The notes under the pieces were generated by a model that was not told the origin of the DNA, did not search any database, and worked only from the letters and a program-made list of their open reading frames with translations. The position numbers were made by a program, and so were the translations under genes. 64,000 bases of DNA from Chromera velia (Eukaryota; Sar; Chromeraceae): positions 7,263 through 71,262 of the forward strand of contig JAHBMJ010003719.1 in NCBI GenBank assembly GCA_018398765.1. The letters run 5' to 3'. Positions within the stretch are counted from its first letter, which is position 1. Each line of letters opens with the position of its first letter. Below, one piece after another: positions 11,518-22,759 of this stretch.

Positions 11518-13216
11518 TTGCTTGTATGTGAACTTCAAAAATTCAAGGACATTCCATCCGGAGAAGTGCAAGCGAACGGTGAGAGCCTCTTGAAGGAAGG
11601 GTTTGAGATTGCAGAGCGACTCTTGGAGTCCATAGGAGCCAGTAGACCATCTGTTCTACTAACTGAGATTTCTGAGAAGCAGAGTGCAGTCCAACCTGGG
11701 ACTCGACACACCGATACGGGCAGACCGAAAACTCATAGAAGTCGCAGGTTGACAGAGGCGGCCTGGAAGAAAAAAGTGGCAGAGCAAACGCAGTCTCAGC
11801 AATTATTTGAGCACTGTAATACTGGTTGCCCAAAAGGTTCAGCAGAGAGAGGAAAGAAATAAAAAGTCCAGCAGCCCAGAGACGTCTTCTCTGAAAGCAT
11901 GCGTAAAGCCCCAGGCGTACATGGAAATGCAAATCGAAGTGGAGAGAGAGGTAAAGCGAGCAGGCAAGGTTTTGGCAGCAATGATCACTCGAATTCTTCT
12001 GGACGCTCGCAATAATGGAGGAGGCCTGAGCGAGGGACAGAGAGAGAGGGAAGAATTATTCCACCAGGTACCCTAGGGTCTGAATTCCATGTGAGAGAGG
12101 AGGATATGGATTGGGTCGAAGAAACTCTGGGTGATGGTGGTGTTCACATAAGATTGCATGGCTGTGCGCAGTCGGGCATAACGGTTTTCAATCAGTCGTA
12201 GCAGCAAACAGATGTACAGGTGTATGGGGTGTGAGAGGGGAGTGTCTCTGTGAGCTCTGTGGGAGCCACACTCGCTGAAACTCCAAGTATAATGTTCAAC
12301 TTCAGTCAGTCGTTTCAGAAAGAAGGCAGAGGGACATAGGAAGTGTAAGAGGGGAGTGGGATTGTCAATGCCGATGGGGACGTGTTCTTTGTGATGTCTC
12401 AGACGACTTTTGATTTTGGTCAGAGCTCCTCTGTGATGGTTTCTGCCGGAGGAGATGGTTGAATGAATGAGCCCGCTCCGATAGAGCTGTGCCGGCTCAA
12501 AAGGAGTGGGAAGGAAGAAAGAGCTGTGGGAAAAGACTTGTTTGAATCGCTGTATGGAGTTGGGAGTTGGGAATTGAGAGAGCAAATCCACTGCCAGTCT
12601 GAAAGACTACACAGCCTATCTCCGCAGCTTATTGACAATCGTTTGGAGACAGGTAGGCAAGGAAATGACTTTGACAGTGGAACAAGCAGTCTCGTCTGAT
12701 AGTTTGACACCGTCTCGTCAGGTGAGGCGTCTGACTCAGCGAGAGAAAACGGAGGCGAAGAACAAAGAGAAAAAGAGAAGGCGAGCAGCCTATAGAAAAC
12801 CAAAGATGTCAGTCCTACCGCGTGATCCGCTCCAGCATAAGTATTGGGAGGATGTGTCTCTTCGTTTTCGGTTGGGAAGGGAGGACTTGATTCCAAATGT
12901 TCAGGGAATTGGCACTGCAGACTGGCATGTATTTTTGGCATGTCGTGGGTGTAGGCAGACAGGAGAGACATTTTATAGGGAGATATATGGGAATGGAGGG
13001 GGTATGATGCCGTATGTGCTAGAAGTGAGACCTGCAGTGCGGCAGATGAGGAGCATAATACGGACCGCCCGCACTTCAGCACAGTCTTCTATCAGTCCAC
13101 AACCTCCATCAGAGCAGCAGCACCAAGCTAACGGAGTCTCGGATCGAATAAATGGGAAAGAACCGGGGGTGATTGTAGGGCTAACCGATTGGGAGATGCA
13201 GTACTATGGCATCTAG
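11518..13216 (+). pseudogene. Decayed internal coding region of the LTR element
   Basis: Product not recognised. Protein-like reading runs in successive frames: 11518-11862 (helical, Glu/Lys-rich), 11807-12076 (Arg/Glu-rich), about 12067-12700, and 12632-13216 (basic patch REKTEAKNKEKKRRR, then RACRGCRQTGETFYREIYG-like text). The third stretch stays in one frame but is cut by about six stop codons, all convertible to Gln or Arg codons by one C-to-T reversal. It has no polymerase motif. It may be a gag-like or captured sequence. Confidence 0.5.
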
Positions 13217-13677
13217 TGGACTCCATGAACGAAGGAGCGATTTTAAGCCGATGTTTGTTTTCCACCCTTTTGCGTCTGATTTTTTTTTCTCTGTTGTTAT
13301 CCTCGTGCGCATCACACTCTCTCTGACCGAGCATGGATGCGGCTTTGAAGGGGGAGGGGGCATATGCACTGGGTATACTGTGGAGTCAGTACGGATGGTA
13401 GTTGGGAGTAACTTTTGTGATTGTTTGACTGGAGTGGATAGTCACTATGAGCTGACGATGTGAAAGAGAAGAAGAACCACAAAAAAGATGGTAAAGGAAA
13501 TTCTGAAAACAGAAATGAGAGAGATAAAAAAAAAGAAAAGAAAAGAAAAGAAAGACGATCTTTGGTTTTCTACGATGCCGCAGGTATAAGGAAAAGCGAT
13601 GATCTAATTAACGATCATCACTCCATTGCCTAAAAGAGTTGCAGAAGAAGATTCACTTGCGTTTTCCATGTAAACCA

Positions 13678-13708
13678 GCATGGACGTGGCTTCAAGGGGG
13701 AGGTGGCA
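13678..13708 (+). other. Polypurine tract region before the 3' LTR
   Basis: The segment ends AAGGGGGAGGTGGCA against the LTR start, the expected place for plus-strand priming. A diverged copy of the same 31 bp (GCATGGATGCGG... to GGGGGAGGGGGCA) lies at 13331-13362 inside the element. Confidence 0.65.
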
Positions 13709-13968
13709 CGTAATGTTATGAGGCTAGCCAGCCGTGCAACGGTACACAAAGCAGTATGTCAGGCCGTATCGAGATGTGCGTAGTTCGAGCGTATTTGCAT
13801 CAGATTCTATGCAATTAAGCTACGCGCATGCATACAGTCAACAGTGAGTCAAGCCTTCGTATGAAAGTCTGTAAGGGAGTACTTAGAAGTAAGAACCTTG
13901 TATGACAGAACTTCTTATACCAAATGAGCCCCGTACAACAGCTAGCCACTGCACCACACTCCGTAGCA
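13709..13968 (+). repeat. 3' LTR
   Basis: It is the partner of 11010-11266. It starts CGTAATGTTATGAGG after the polypurine tract, ends CCGTAGCA, and is followed by GACTC, the target site duplication. Confidence 0.85.
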
Positions 13969-13973
13969 GACTC

Positions 13974-14687
13974 TGTTTTACTAGTTAACCTAGCAGTCAA
14001 CTGTTAAGCCGACCGACCAAACAGTTGCCTCGTTGGGAAAGAATAACTTTGGGTGCCTACATCTGAGAACTTAATTTCTACTGTTCTTCTGGCTGTCTTC
14101 TTGGCCAGCCCCGGCCGACTTGTTCGAAGGATGCAGAGATATGTTAGCGCTCTCATTATTCAAATACCAACTAAAATTTAATTAAGGAACATATATGTAA
14201 GTCAACGTCAAATTACTTCAAATTAGCTTTCTTTTAAAGGTGAATAATACGCAGTTTATTAAAGTCAAAATAAGTTAAAAAAGGTTTTAACAGAAAGAGA
14301 GAGAGAGAGAGAGAGAGTAGAAATTACTCTAAAGACCTCGCCGCTACTGAGCGGCTACTCGCCGCCGTGCACGCTTTGCGCGCAGTCATTCCAGTTGGAA
14401 CACAAATCTCGAATTTTTTGTCACGGCGTCCGGCGCGGCAATGGCCATGCAGTCGTACTACTGTCGTAGTCTGCTGGCCGGTTCATTCACCAGTTGTTGT
14501 CGCATGGAGAGACTCCAAAAAAATGTAGCAGTCTTCTGTGTTCATTGAGTCAAGAGGTTCGCCGTTGGACGTCACAGGTAACAGGATCTTACTGGGTTGG
14601 ACAAACCTAGAGACGGAGCGAAAGTCACGAAGTGATCTGTATTCCTTGACACTGGAGACGGAACACATTTCTTCTTTTGTGGTGCTC
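13974..14687. other. Intergenic region upstream of the CS-domain gene
   Basis: AT-rich DNA with a GA microsatellite at about 14297-14318 and a GC-rich patch (14338-14390). The frame of the next gene is open back to 14538 with an ATG there, so a longer N-terminus is possible. Confidence 0.45.
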
Positions 14688-16773
14688 ATGCGGGTCTACG
14701 TACACTTTGACGAACAGGGAGAGACTCCCCCTTTCACCCTTCCCGTGTTTGTGAAGGACGAAGCTCTGATGGTGGGCACTCTGAAGCAGTCATTCCTGAA
14801 GGAACACGGTTCGAGGGTGAGTGATTTTGTCGGTGCGTCCACTGAAATCACAATTTTGCGATATACTTTGTTTATCGGATTTCGCTTTTTCGGCCTCTGC
14901 TCTTTGCAGCTGGGAAGCTCTCTGAAGTACGAAGACTTCGTGCTCTGTCTTCCTGGTGAAATTCCGCTGAGAGACAAGGCGTTTGTGGCAAGCAGCATAG
15001 AGGACTATGGAGATGTGTTCGTTCGGCCTCTGGAAAAAGTGTGCTCCAACTCCAGCGCCCTGCAAAGCAACCTGAAGTCAAGGGGGGAGGTCAGTAGGCT
15101 TACTCTTTCTACACGTTGGACAACCATCACTGGTAGACAAATGTGTCACTCCGTCATTTCCTCGATTTCCCTCCCGTCTTTTCTCTCGACTCGCCCGTCT
15201 CTTTTTTTATTGTTTTTTCGCCGTCTCCTCTCATCCTTGTTTTGGGGTTCTCGATTTTAGAGGTGCACCCCGACAGGAACGGCATCGTGGGACAGCGACA
15301 ACTCTCGATCTCTGTCCCTCTCCTCTCTTCAATGATGACAAACTTCTTTCCCCGAATGAAGCGGCAAATGCCGCATGATTCTAACCATATGCTGATTACT
15401 ACTGAAAGAGAGAGAGAAACATAGAGTCATATGTCGGCGGAGAAACTCCACTAGTCACCCCCCCGATAGTCTGATTTGCATTCTGGTAAGTTGACCCTCC
15501 TGCTTCGCCTTTTTTAAAGACCGTTCTTCCTTGCGTTTCTACGGTGTCGCGTCTGAGTGCTCATATGTCTACTCGTCTCTTCTTTTCTGTTCCGTTGATA
15601 CTGCAGCTCTCATACTACTACGCGCACGCCTCGAAGCACTACATCGCCTCCACCCCCACGCCCAGCAACGCCAACACCCTGTCCGTGGGGTCCTCCAGCA
15701 GGGCTCCCGCACCCTCTCCCGCCCCCGCGCCTACAGCTGCTGGAGGCCCCGTGCCCTCTGCCTCCTCTGGGCTCCGGTTCACTGCCCTGAAGCAGTACTC
15801 GTGGGAGGACGAGAAGAATAAAGTCAAGTCAGTCAGTCAGTGGAGAATGAATCGGGTGGATTAATGAGTGACAGCAGCGGGGCGACTTGTATATAGACAG
15901 ACGGATTGACTGAGAGGAAGAGAGAGAGAGTCAGTAATTGAATCAGGAAGGCAATCATGAAGTCAGACGCCCACAGAGTCACTCAGACCTTGGAGTATGA
16001 TGGTTCGAAAAAGAGAAAGAGGTCATGGACAATTCGGAATGAGAAAGGACGCCCGTCTCTCTGTCGGCGTTCCTCCTTTTCCGTTCACGTTTCTGCGTGT
16101 CTCGTCCTTGCAATTTTGTCTCTCCGCCTCCTTATCTGTCGGTCCGTCTGCTTGCGTGAAACGGGAAGTAGTAAGTTTTGGAGTCTGCTTGAGCGCTTGT
16201 TCGTTGCCGGACGAAAGGAAGGTCAAAACATTGCATCCGTGACTCGTTCGTCTATGTGTGTGTATATTTGTGTGCGTACGTGTGTGTGTGTGTGTTTGTG
16301 TGTAAGTATATGTGTGTGTATGCATATGTGTATGTGCGTGTATGCGTGTATGCGTGTGCGCATGTTTGTGTGTGTGTGTGTATCTGTGTGTGTGTGTGTG
16401 TATCTGTGTGTGTGTGTATGTGTGTGTGTGCAGAGTTCTTCTCCCCCTCGAGGGCGTCGGCAGTCTTGACCCTTCCCTTGTCCGCTGTTCCTTCCAGAAG
16501 CGCTCTCTTGAGCTGAGCGTGGAGGATCTGAAAGGGAAGAATTATAGGTCGGTCCTTGGAGTTCGTTTGTTTGCAGCGCCAGTCACTGAGCAGCGAGAAA
16601 TTAATCTTGCTCTTTGTACTGGCCGTCAAGCTCTGCGCGTGTGAAGAGGGGCACCGACAGAAAAGCAAAGAATGAATGTGCGAATGGCGGTAGTGCCAAT
16701 GTGGTTTCGAAAAATGGTGTGACATCTTGCAGTGTTTTTGCGGTTCGCTCTCGTGCGTGTGAGAGAGAGGGCG

Positions 16774-16805
<32 letters not shown>

Positions 16806-17951
16806 AGGAGAGCGCTTGCCACGTGAAGAAGTAAAGAAAACAGATCTTTCTGTCCGTCCGTGTGGCGGTTTGACTAGGGATCGCTCTCTCTCCCTCTCTC
16901 TCTCTGTGTGTGTGTGGCTACAGTGCAGTCTCTGATCCTTCCTCTCCTCTCTTGAATGATGACAAACTTCTTTCCCCGAATGAAGCGGCAAACGTCGCAT
17001 GATTCTAACCATATGCTGATTACTACCGAAAGAGAGACATGCAGAGGTATCGTGGCAGAGGCAAAGAGGACATCTGAAGGTCAAATTGCCCGGATTCCTC
17101 TCTGACTGCCGTGAAGGATAGTCATCCGTCTCGTGCGCTCCCGGTTGGAAGCTCTTCAGAGTCCTCCCTTGCCGCTCTCCCATGAACGTGCGTGTGTGGG
17201 TGCAGATTTGCAGTGCCACTTCTTCAGGGAGAGATCGATGAAACTAAGAGTTCATACTCAGTCAGTCCGACAACCTGTCTCCATCCTTCCGTGGACTTTC
17301 TTTCTTCCTTTCATTCGTTCATTCGCTCGTTCTTCTTTCACTTTTTTTTTTTTTTTCTGGATCTCTTCCTTTTTGCGTCCTCCTTGTGTTTCTTCTTCAC
17401 TCCCTCCCGCCCTCCCTTCCCCCCTTCCCTTTCTTGTCTCCTTCCTCTCCCCTTTTCGTCCCTTTCTTTTCCTTCCTTTCTTCTTTTCTTTCTTCCTTCC
17501 TTCCTTCCTTCCTTCCTTCCTTCCCTTCCTTCCTTCCTTCCTTCCTTCCTTCCTTTCTCTCTCTTGTTCGTTTCCTTTCATCTCTGGGTTTTCATTCCCC
17601 CTTCCCCTACCCCGTCTTTCTCCCTCGTCGATCCATTTTTTCGCACAAGGGAGACAAAAATTCAGAGTCTGGCTTTAAAGGTGTATCAACTGCCGTTTCA
17701 GAAGTCAATTTAAAAAAATCTCTTGGCAGAGCTGCCAGATCCGCTGATCGTTTTGCTTGTGATCTGGATCCGCTGCTCGTTTTTTTTTCGCAGCATGTGT
17801 TGTGTGATTGACTGAGCAAACACGCGGACGAAGGCGTGCACTCATTTATGAGCAGGTGAAAGCGAACCGCATCGTCCTCTTCTTGCGGAAGGCGAACGCG
17901 GAGGACCACTGGTTCTCGCTCTTCAAGTCAAAGGCCATCGGGGAGGATTGA
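14688..17951 (+). CDS. CS-domain protein related to calcyclin-binding protein (CacyBP/SIP)
   Basis: A co-chaperone or ubiquitin-ligase adaptor-like protein of 264 aa. Exons: 14688-14816, 14910-15089, 15607-15827, 16434-16547, 17206-17260, 17856-17951. Phases agree and the stop is TGA. The C-terminal half follows the CacyBP CS domain: [49 protein letters not shown], then [12 protein letters not shown] and a Trp (HWFSLFK). The N-terminal 90 residues ([12 protein letters not shown]...) look like a small beta-rich, ubiquitin-like domain not found in animal CacyBP, followed by [13 protein letters not shown] and a Pro/Ala linker. The human protein is 228 aa and carries a C-terminal SGS region that is missing here. 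An upstream in-frame ATG at 14538 would add 50 residues of weaker quality. CS-domain call is firm; the CacyBP subfamily is probable. Confidence 0.82.
15320..15414 (+). repeat. Intronic direct repeat, copy 1
   Basis: About 95 bp beginning TCTCCTCTCTTCAATGATG and ending ACTGAAAGAGAGA is found again at 16940-17036 in a later intron of the same gene with only a few substitutions. Confidence 0.85.
16256..16432 (+). repeat. TG-rich microsatellite at an intron end
   Basis: Imperfect TG repeats with TATG interruptions fill the last 180 bp of CS-gene intron 3 and run straight into the acceptor GTGTGCAG at 16431-16433, replacing the usual polypyrimidine tract. Confidence 0.85.
16940..17036 (+). repeat. 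Intronic direct repeat, copy 2
   Basis: It is the second copy of the 95-bp unit at 15320-15414. It lies in intron 4 of the CS-domain gene, 1.6 kb downstream and in the same orientation. Confidence 0.85.
17340..17575 (+). repeat. Polypyrimidine TTCC repeat
   Basis: A T-run, then C/T-rich DNA ending in tandem CTTC between about 17490 and 17555. It is intronic in the CS-domain gene. Long Ser/Phe/Leu/Pro frames across it are composition artefacts. Confidence 0.85.
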
Positions 17952-18855
17952 AAATCGCTAGTTGAAACCACCAAGAGGAAACACATCAAGCACCAACTGT
18001 AACCAACTGGTTTTTTAGGGATCAAAGGGGGGGGGTTGGGAGATCAAATTCAAAATCGCCTGCTGGGGCCAGTACTGGCAACGAAGTGGCAGCAACACAA
18101 AAGCAACTTTGAGCGCAGACCCTAGCGCAGGCCGCAAGCTTCAAAATGGTTTAAATTTGTTTACAGTGTGATCGGCCTAGCCGCCCTGAAATCAGTGAAA
18201 CCTGCTGGGGAAACTGCACAACTACCAGCTAAAAGAATCGAGACTTCAAGACTTGAAATTCGCTAAAATGATATGTATATCTAAGTCAGTGGTATTGTAA
18301 TAAAATCCTACATTAAATTATATAAAATCCGCTATAAAATGATTGTTATTCAAAGTTAGGATTAAAGACTAGGTTAAAGATGAAATTGTTTTCCCCTCTC
18401 TGTTTTTTTATGTTAAAAAATAAAATCTAGAATAAAATGACCAGTAAAATAACTCTTACCCTATAATTATAATAATATGGGCCTATATAAAACCAGTTTA
18501 AATTTAATGAATTCGGAGAAATTTAAGTACATTTTATGCAATTAATCCCCAGTGGTATGGTGTATACTACTGTATAGTGGAATTTGCTGTGGTGGGCTAC
18601 TGAGGCCCACGGAATCTATTCGTCTAGATTTTACTAAATTCTAATATTCTTATATAGGCTATAGCTTATATACTCATTTTTTACTATATTTCTAGCTAGA
18701 TTGCTAGCCAGATTTAGCAAGTACTAGTAGAAAGAGTTGGGACTACAGTTAAGAGCTCAAATCAGCACCCTGTCCTACACGAATTTTAATAGTCACAAAA
18801 TGCTAGACGCCCTATACAGGGCCTATAGTACAGGCTGATAGATACGTGGAGGCTA

Positions 18856-18893
<38 letters not shown>

Positions 18894-18949
18894 GTATAGA
18901 TAACGACGGTGAATGATAATCATGTATATGATGATCGATCGGTGCAAAA
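17952..18949. other. AT-rich intergenic DNA
   Basis: No gene seen. It contains many short AAAATC-type motifs, some CTAG-rich text near 18690-18730 and a GA microsatellite at about 18858-18892. It could be old transposon debris but no termini are recognisable. Confidence 0.45.
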
Positions 18950-19420
18950 AGACGATGCAATCAGGTGTTTGGCTTCGGCTCATATGCATTTCGCCGGCCG
19001 ACATCAGATTGCGACGCCCTATACAAGCTTGGCCCCACATTCGATCAGTTGAATATTCAAGAGCCCAGTGCCAGCACTGCCACGAGGGCATTATCGAACC
19101 AGAAGCAGGAAGAAGAAACGAGTGATTAATTCCCACAGATGCAGCATGCATACAGCCGTTCAAACCCCGTTCGTCGAGTGGCTGCCACGCTGAGCACATC
19201 GATCCATCCATCCGACTACCCGTCCCCCAACGCTAAACGGACTTCTCCCAGCCGTCCCATGCATCTCATCTTGACCAACCGTTAGGCAGGCAGCCAGGCA
19301 GGCAGTCCGATCGAGCACCGCATGCGTGTCAACATTCCGCTCTGACATCGATTTATTCTGCTGCCCTTCTCGGTCGGTTGGATTCTGTCCTTTTTTTTTT
19401 CTGAGTGAGCCTTCTGTACT
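18950..19420 (-). repeat. Cassette 3' flank, copy 1
   Basis: This shares an ordered series of matches with 41065-41580: GATGCAATCAGGTGT with GGCTTCGGCTC, GCCGGCCG, CCCCGTTCGTC, GTGGCTGCCA, GCAGGCAGGCA, AACATTCCGCTCT, ATTCTGCTGCC and a T-run. Both copies lie downstream of a minus-strand gene for a small Cys-rich protein. Confidence 0.65.
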
Positions 19421-19752
19421 GTCTCAACAGCCAGTCCACTGTAGGAGGGGCGGAGGGAAAGAAGGGAAGGAGGAAGGGAAGGAGTACAGCAGAAACGTCG
19501 TCGGTTGTGTTTAAACGAGAGAGAAGGTAGTGGGTGACGGTGTGAGTCAGTACTGTCTTTGAGTGCATGCGTGAATGGATTGACGGGGCGCGGATGTCGC
19601 CCCCTCTCTGCCCAGTGAGCCGACCAGCAAGGACCCTGACGGACTTAGAGAAGAAAGAGCACTCCTTCTCTTTTGCGGTCGAGCCGTGTATTCACAGAAA
19701 CAATCATGACAAACTGTCCTTTCATTTTCTCGATCTGTCGCTGTCTTTTCTC

Positions 19753-21849
19753 TCAGGCAGCGCAGTCGGTCGACTCAGCAAGAGTGCTGCCGTCAGAGCC
19801 GATCACGAGGGCACCAGTCACAGGCCCGTAAGCGTTCGTGTACACCTTCGCAGAGTCACAGCAGCCCTGCCCATTGACCCCATGGACCGTCGTGCCCTCG
19901 GGGGTCCTGCAGGCAGAGACAGACAGATGATGCGCACAGAAAATGCCATACATGCGGGTACAATACATTTGTTGCTGCTGTTAGACCAATTCTTGTGCCA
20001 ATAACAGATGAGCGCGAGGGCCAGAAGGCCTTTTCGAAGTTCTGCTGTCGCCAAAAAAACAGAGATAAACATTTTTGGTTTCTGCATCAACATTTTCATT
20101 TAGTGGGAAATCAGGAGACTACGATCGTCACAACGCGCATACGCAGACAGTCACGGGTCGATCGATGAAAGTGGAAAAGAATGAAGCGAAATGAAGAAGA
20201 CGGAAAGTGCAAAGGTAGAGAGAGAGTCGGTCGAAACAGAAGAATGCAGTATGGAAGGAGAGGGCGGTAGAGGATAGACAGTCAGACAGTGTGCAGAAAA
20301 GCAAACAGCAGGAGGGGCAGGCAGAACTTTATCATGTTGCAGCGGAAGAGAGAAAGAGAGAGAGAGAGAAAGAGAGAGAGAAAGGCGAGGGAGGAGATCA
20401 GGTCCGAAAAGTCCAATCAATCTGTGCATGGATCGACGGAGCTTTGCGCTCGAGAGAGTGAGGACAAGAAAGACCTTCGTCAATCAGGAAACAATTGGTA
20501 TGCAGCACATGCAAGAGCAGAAAAATCAAAAAACGAACAAACAAAAGGGGCAGGGGGGCGACACCCCAAGCACAAATGCGGGCAGGCAGGCAATGATCGA
20601 TCTGCCTGCGTATGTATTGATAGACTGACTTGCAGATCTCCATGGCCTCCTCGACGCTGTCGGCTGTGAGCATGCCAGCCGAGCAATTCTTTTTGAACCC
20701 TGATTGGAACTGCTGTTTGCACGCGAAGGAGATCGGATCGGGAGCCGGGGCCTCACAGCTGACGTCATCAGCCAGCACGTCCCCGTTGGATGCCACCACC
20801 TTCACGGGAGGCTCCACGAGGTCACCCCACGCGCTGGCCAGCGTGCAGCATCCCTGGCCGTTCTGCCCGTGCACGGTGGTGCCCTCTTCGGCCCTGCAGG
20901 GGAGAGAGACAGACGAGGGAGGGAGAGAGACAGACGAGGGAGGGAGGGAGAAAGGAAGAAAGGTTTGTCTTCTTTGGACACACACAGTCCGCGACTCGGT
21001 GCAGTTGGACAACCAGTACAGGAGAAAGAACAACAAATGTGCGAGCTGACTGCCCAATCAGACGAAACCATAAAAGTGGACCTCAACAAAGAATGAACGA
21101 ATGGATGGATGAAGAGAGTCAGCAAGTAAATGAATTGGCAAAGAAAAAAGAAACAGAATCCTTCCCCCGCTCCCCTTTCTTTTCTTTTATGTTCTCCCCC
21201 TTGCACCCTCCCTCCCTCTCTGTGTGTTCCAACTTGTCTGCTCAGACTTCAATTATTGTATGGGGACCAAAGGTCCAAAACCCGACTCAAATCCAGCTCA
21301 AAGACAAGACAAAACAGGACCAGACACAGAGATGGCTGACTTACTGACTGACTTGCAGATGTCGATGGCCTCCGCCACACTGCCTGCGGTAATGATCCCG
21401 GCAGAGCAGTTCTTTATTCCTGAGTTTGTGCCCTTCGCCCACTTCTGCAACCACTCATGCATCCACAGGGAAAGAGGACGGGAAGGAGTGAGAGAAAAGA
21501 AGAATCGAGACGGGATATGCAGATGAATGAAAAAGACAAATCGCCAGAATAGGATATTCACTGCGAACGATGTTCCACAGCCTTCAATACGCGCCAAAAA
21601 GGGGGAGAAGCGCTGCAATGCACAAAGAGGCGAGAGGAAGACAGACGGAAAAGTCGCCACCCCATGCTTGGCAACAATTGCGCAAGGACACAATACCAGG
21701 CGGACACCACCTATCCACCCACCAACCTGTTTGCACGCAAAGGAGACAGTAGAAGTGAGCGCTCCCGATTTCTTTCTGTCAGCCATACGAACGCCCTGGG
21801 CGACAACAAAGAGAGACAGGCAGACTTCCAACGATGCTGTGAACTTCAT
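19753..21849 (-). CDS. Secreted cysteine-rich protein with duplicated modules
   Basis: Function not recognised; predicted to be secreted. The 210-aa model has four exons: 21849-21727, 21444-21353, 20893-20630, 19906-19753, stop TGA. The start MKFTASLEVCLSLFVVAQG is a signal peptide. Two module types alternate. Module A carries SFACKQ, KNCSAG(I/M)(I/L)TA, SV(A/E)EA and ICK. Module B carries EGTTVHG(V/Q)NGQGCC and a later conserved Cys. Order is A1 (exons 1-2), B1-A2 (exon 3), B2 (exon 4). Exon 3 is bounded by phase-2 introns on both sides, so it could have been gained or lost as a unit. Introns 2 and 3 begin gtcagtc. The gene sits inside a cassette whose flanks recur at 41-43 kb. An extracellular or surface role is inference. 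Confidence 0.78.
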
Positions 21850-22054
21850 TTTGGTCTGGTTAGGCAGGTGGAAGTGCTTTTCTCGTGAGAAGGTGCGGGG
21901 GAAAAGTAATGGAGACGGATACAACAAAGCAACCACGAAGTGCGGGCACCTTAAGTGCAGAAAAGCAAAGCGATGGTATTTGCAGTGCAAACCTCTTCAC
22001 ACGTGGACTACTAGCTGCGAATGCTTGCCCTCTTGCTTGACTGCGTTTGAGATG

Positions 22055-22105
22055 ACAGATTGTGACAGTAATAGCGCTTCGTCATGCTTCGCATTTAACG
22101 ACGGA
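22055..22105 (-). promoter_or_regulatory. Shared upstream element of the cassette, copy 1
   Basis: GTGACAGTAATAGCGCTTCG then TCATGCTTCG lies about 220 bp upstream of the secreted-protein start. Almost the same string (GACAGTATAGCGCTTCGTCA) is found at 42938-42970 upstream of the second cassette gene. Position suggests a promoter element; that role is inference. Confidence 0.45.
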
Positions 22106-22436
22106 AGTATTGGAACAAAAATGATGATTGAGGCCGGGTTTGGAAATGTTCCCCCTTCGTTTGGAAATGTTTGGAACAAAAATTAACCCTAGAAAAAAAA
22201 AATCGATCCGCGCAGCTAGTGAAAAAAAAAAAAATGAAACCAGCGTGCGATATGCGTGCGCGGCATTTGTGGGTGTCACTGGGTGAGCGCCGCACGGCTT
22301 CAGAGCGGCCCCGGCCATGCATGCATCTGACGCAAGCAAGCTTGCGAACGGCCCCGGAAAGCAAGAAAAATGAGAACTGCACGATTGACGCACGCCGGCC
22401 ATGCAGTCGACCGCGCGGGCGGTCACGCCAACTCCC

Positions 22437-22759
22437 NNNNNNNNNNNNNNNNNNNNNNNNNNNNNNNNNNNNNNNNNNNNNNNNNNNNNNNNNNNNNNNN
22501 NNNNNNNNNNNNNNNNNNNNNNNNNNNNNNNNNNNNNNNNNNNNNNNNNNNNNNNNNNNNNNNNNNNNNNNNNNNNNNNNNNNNNNNNNNNNNNNNNNNN
22601 NNNNNNNNNNNNNNNNNNNNNNNNNNNNNNNNNNNNNNNNNNNNNNNNNNNNNNNNNNNNNNNNNNNNNNNNNNNNNNNNNNNNNNNNNNNNNNNNNNNN
22701 NNNNNNNNNNNNNNNNNNNNNNNNNNNNNNNNNNNNNNNNNNNNNNNNNNNNNNNNNNN
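22437..22759. other. Assembly gap
   Basis: A run of 323 N. GC-rich TGACGCACGC motifs occur on its right and GC-rich sequence on its left, so the gap probably hides repetitive GC-rich DNA. Confidence 0.99.

Larger units (their letters stand above)
11006..13973 (+). mobile_element. Non-autonomous LTR retrotransposon (Copia-like signals)
   Basis: Two direct repeats of about 257 and 260 bp (11010-11266, 13709-13968) flank 2.44 kb. The sequence GACTC immediately precedes the left repeat and follows the right one, giving a 4-5 bp target site duplication. The left LTR is followed directly by TGGTAGCAGAGCG, complementary to the 3' end of an initiator tRNA-Met of the AGCAGAG type. A polypurine tract (AAGGGGGAGG) lies just before the right LTR. 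The right LTR ends CCGTAGCA; its start CGTAA looks like a mutated TGTAA. No reverse transcriptase, integrase or protease motif is visible inside, so the element probably depends on partners. Initiator-Met priming is usual for Ty1/Copia elements; that assignment is inference. Confidence 0.85.

Noticed and set aside
11518-13216. Reverse transcriptase in the LTR element
   Set aside because: No YxDD box, RNase H or integrase HHCC/DDE pattern was seen in any frame between the LTRs.
19567-21526. Plus-strand frames over the secreted-protein gene
   Set aside because: They are complements of the minus-strand exons, which carry the signal peptide, duplicated modules and splice borders.
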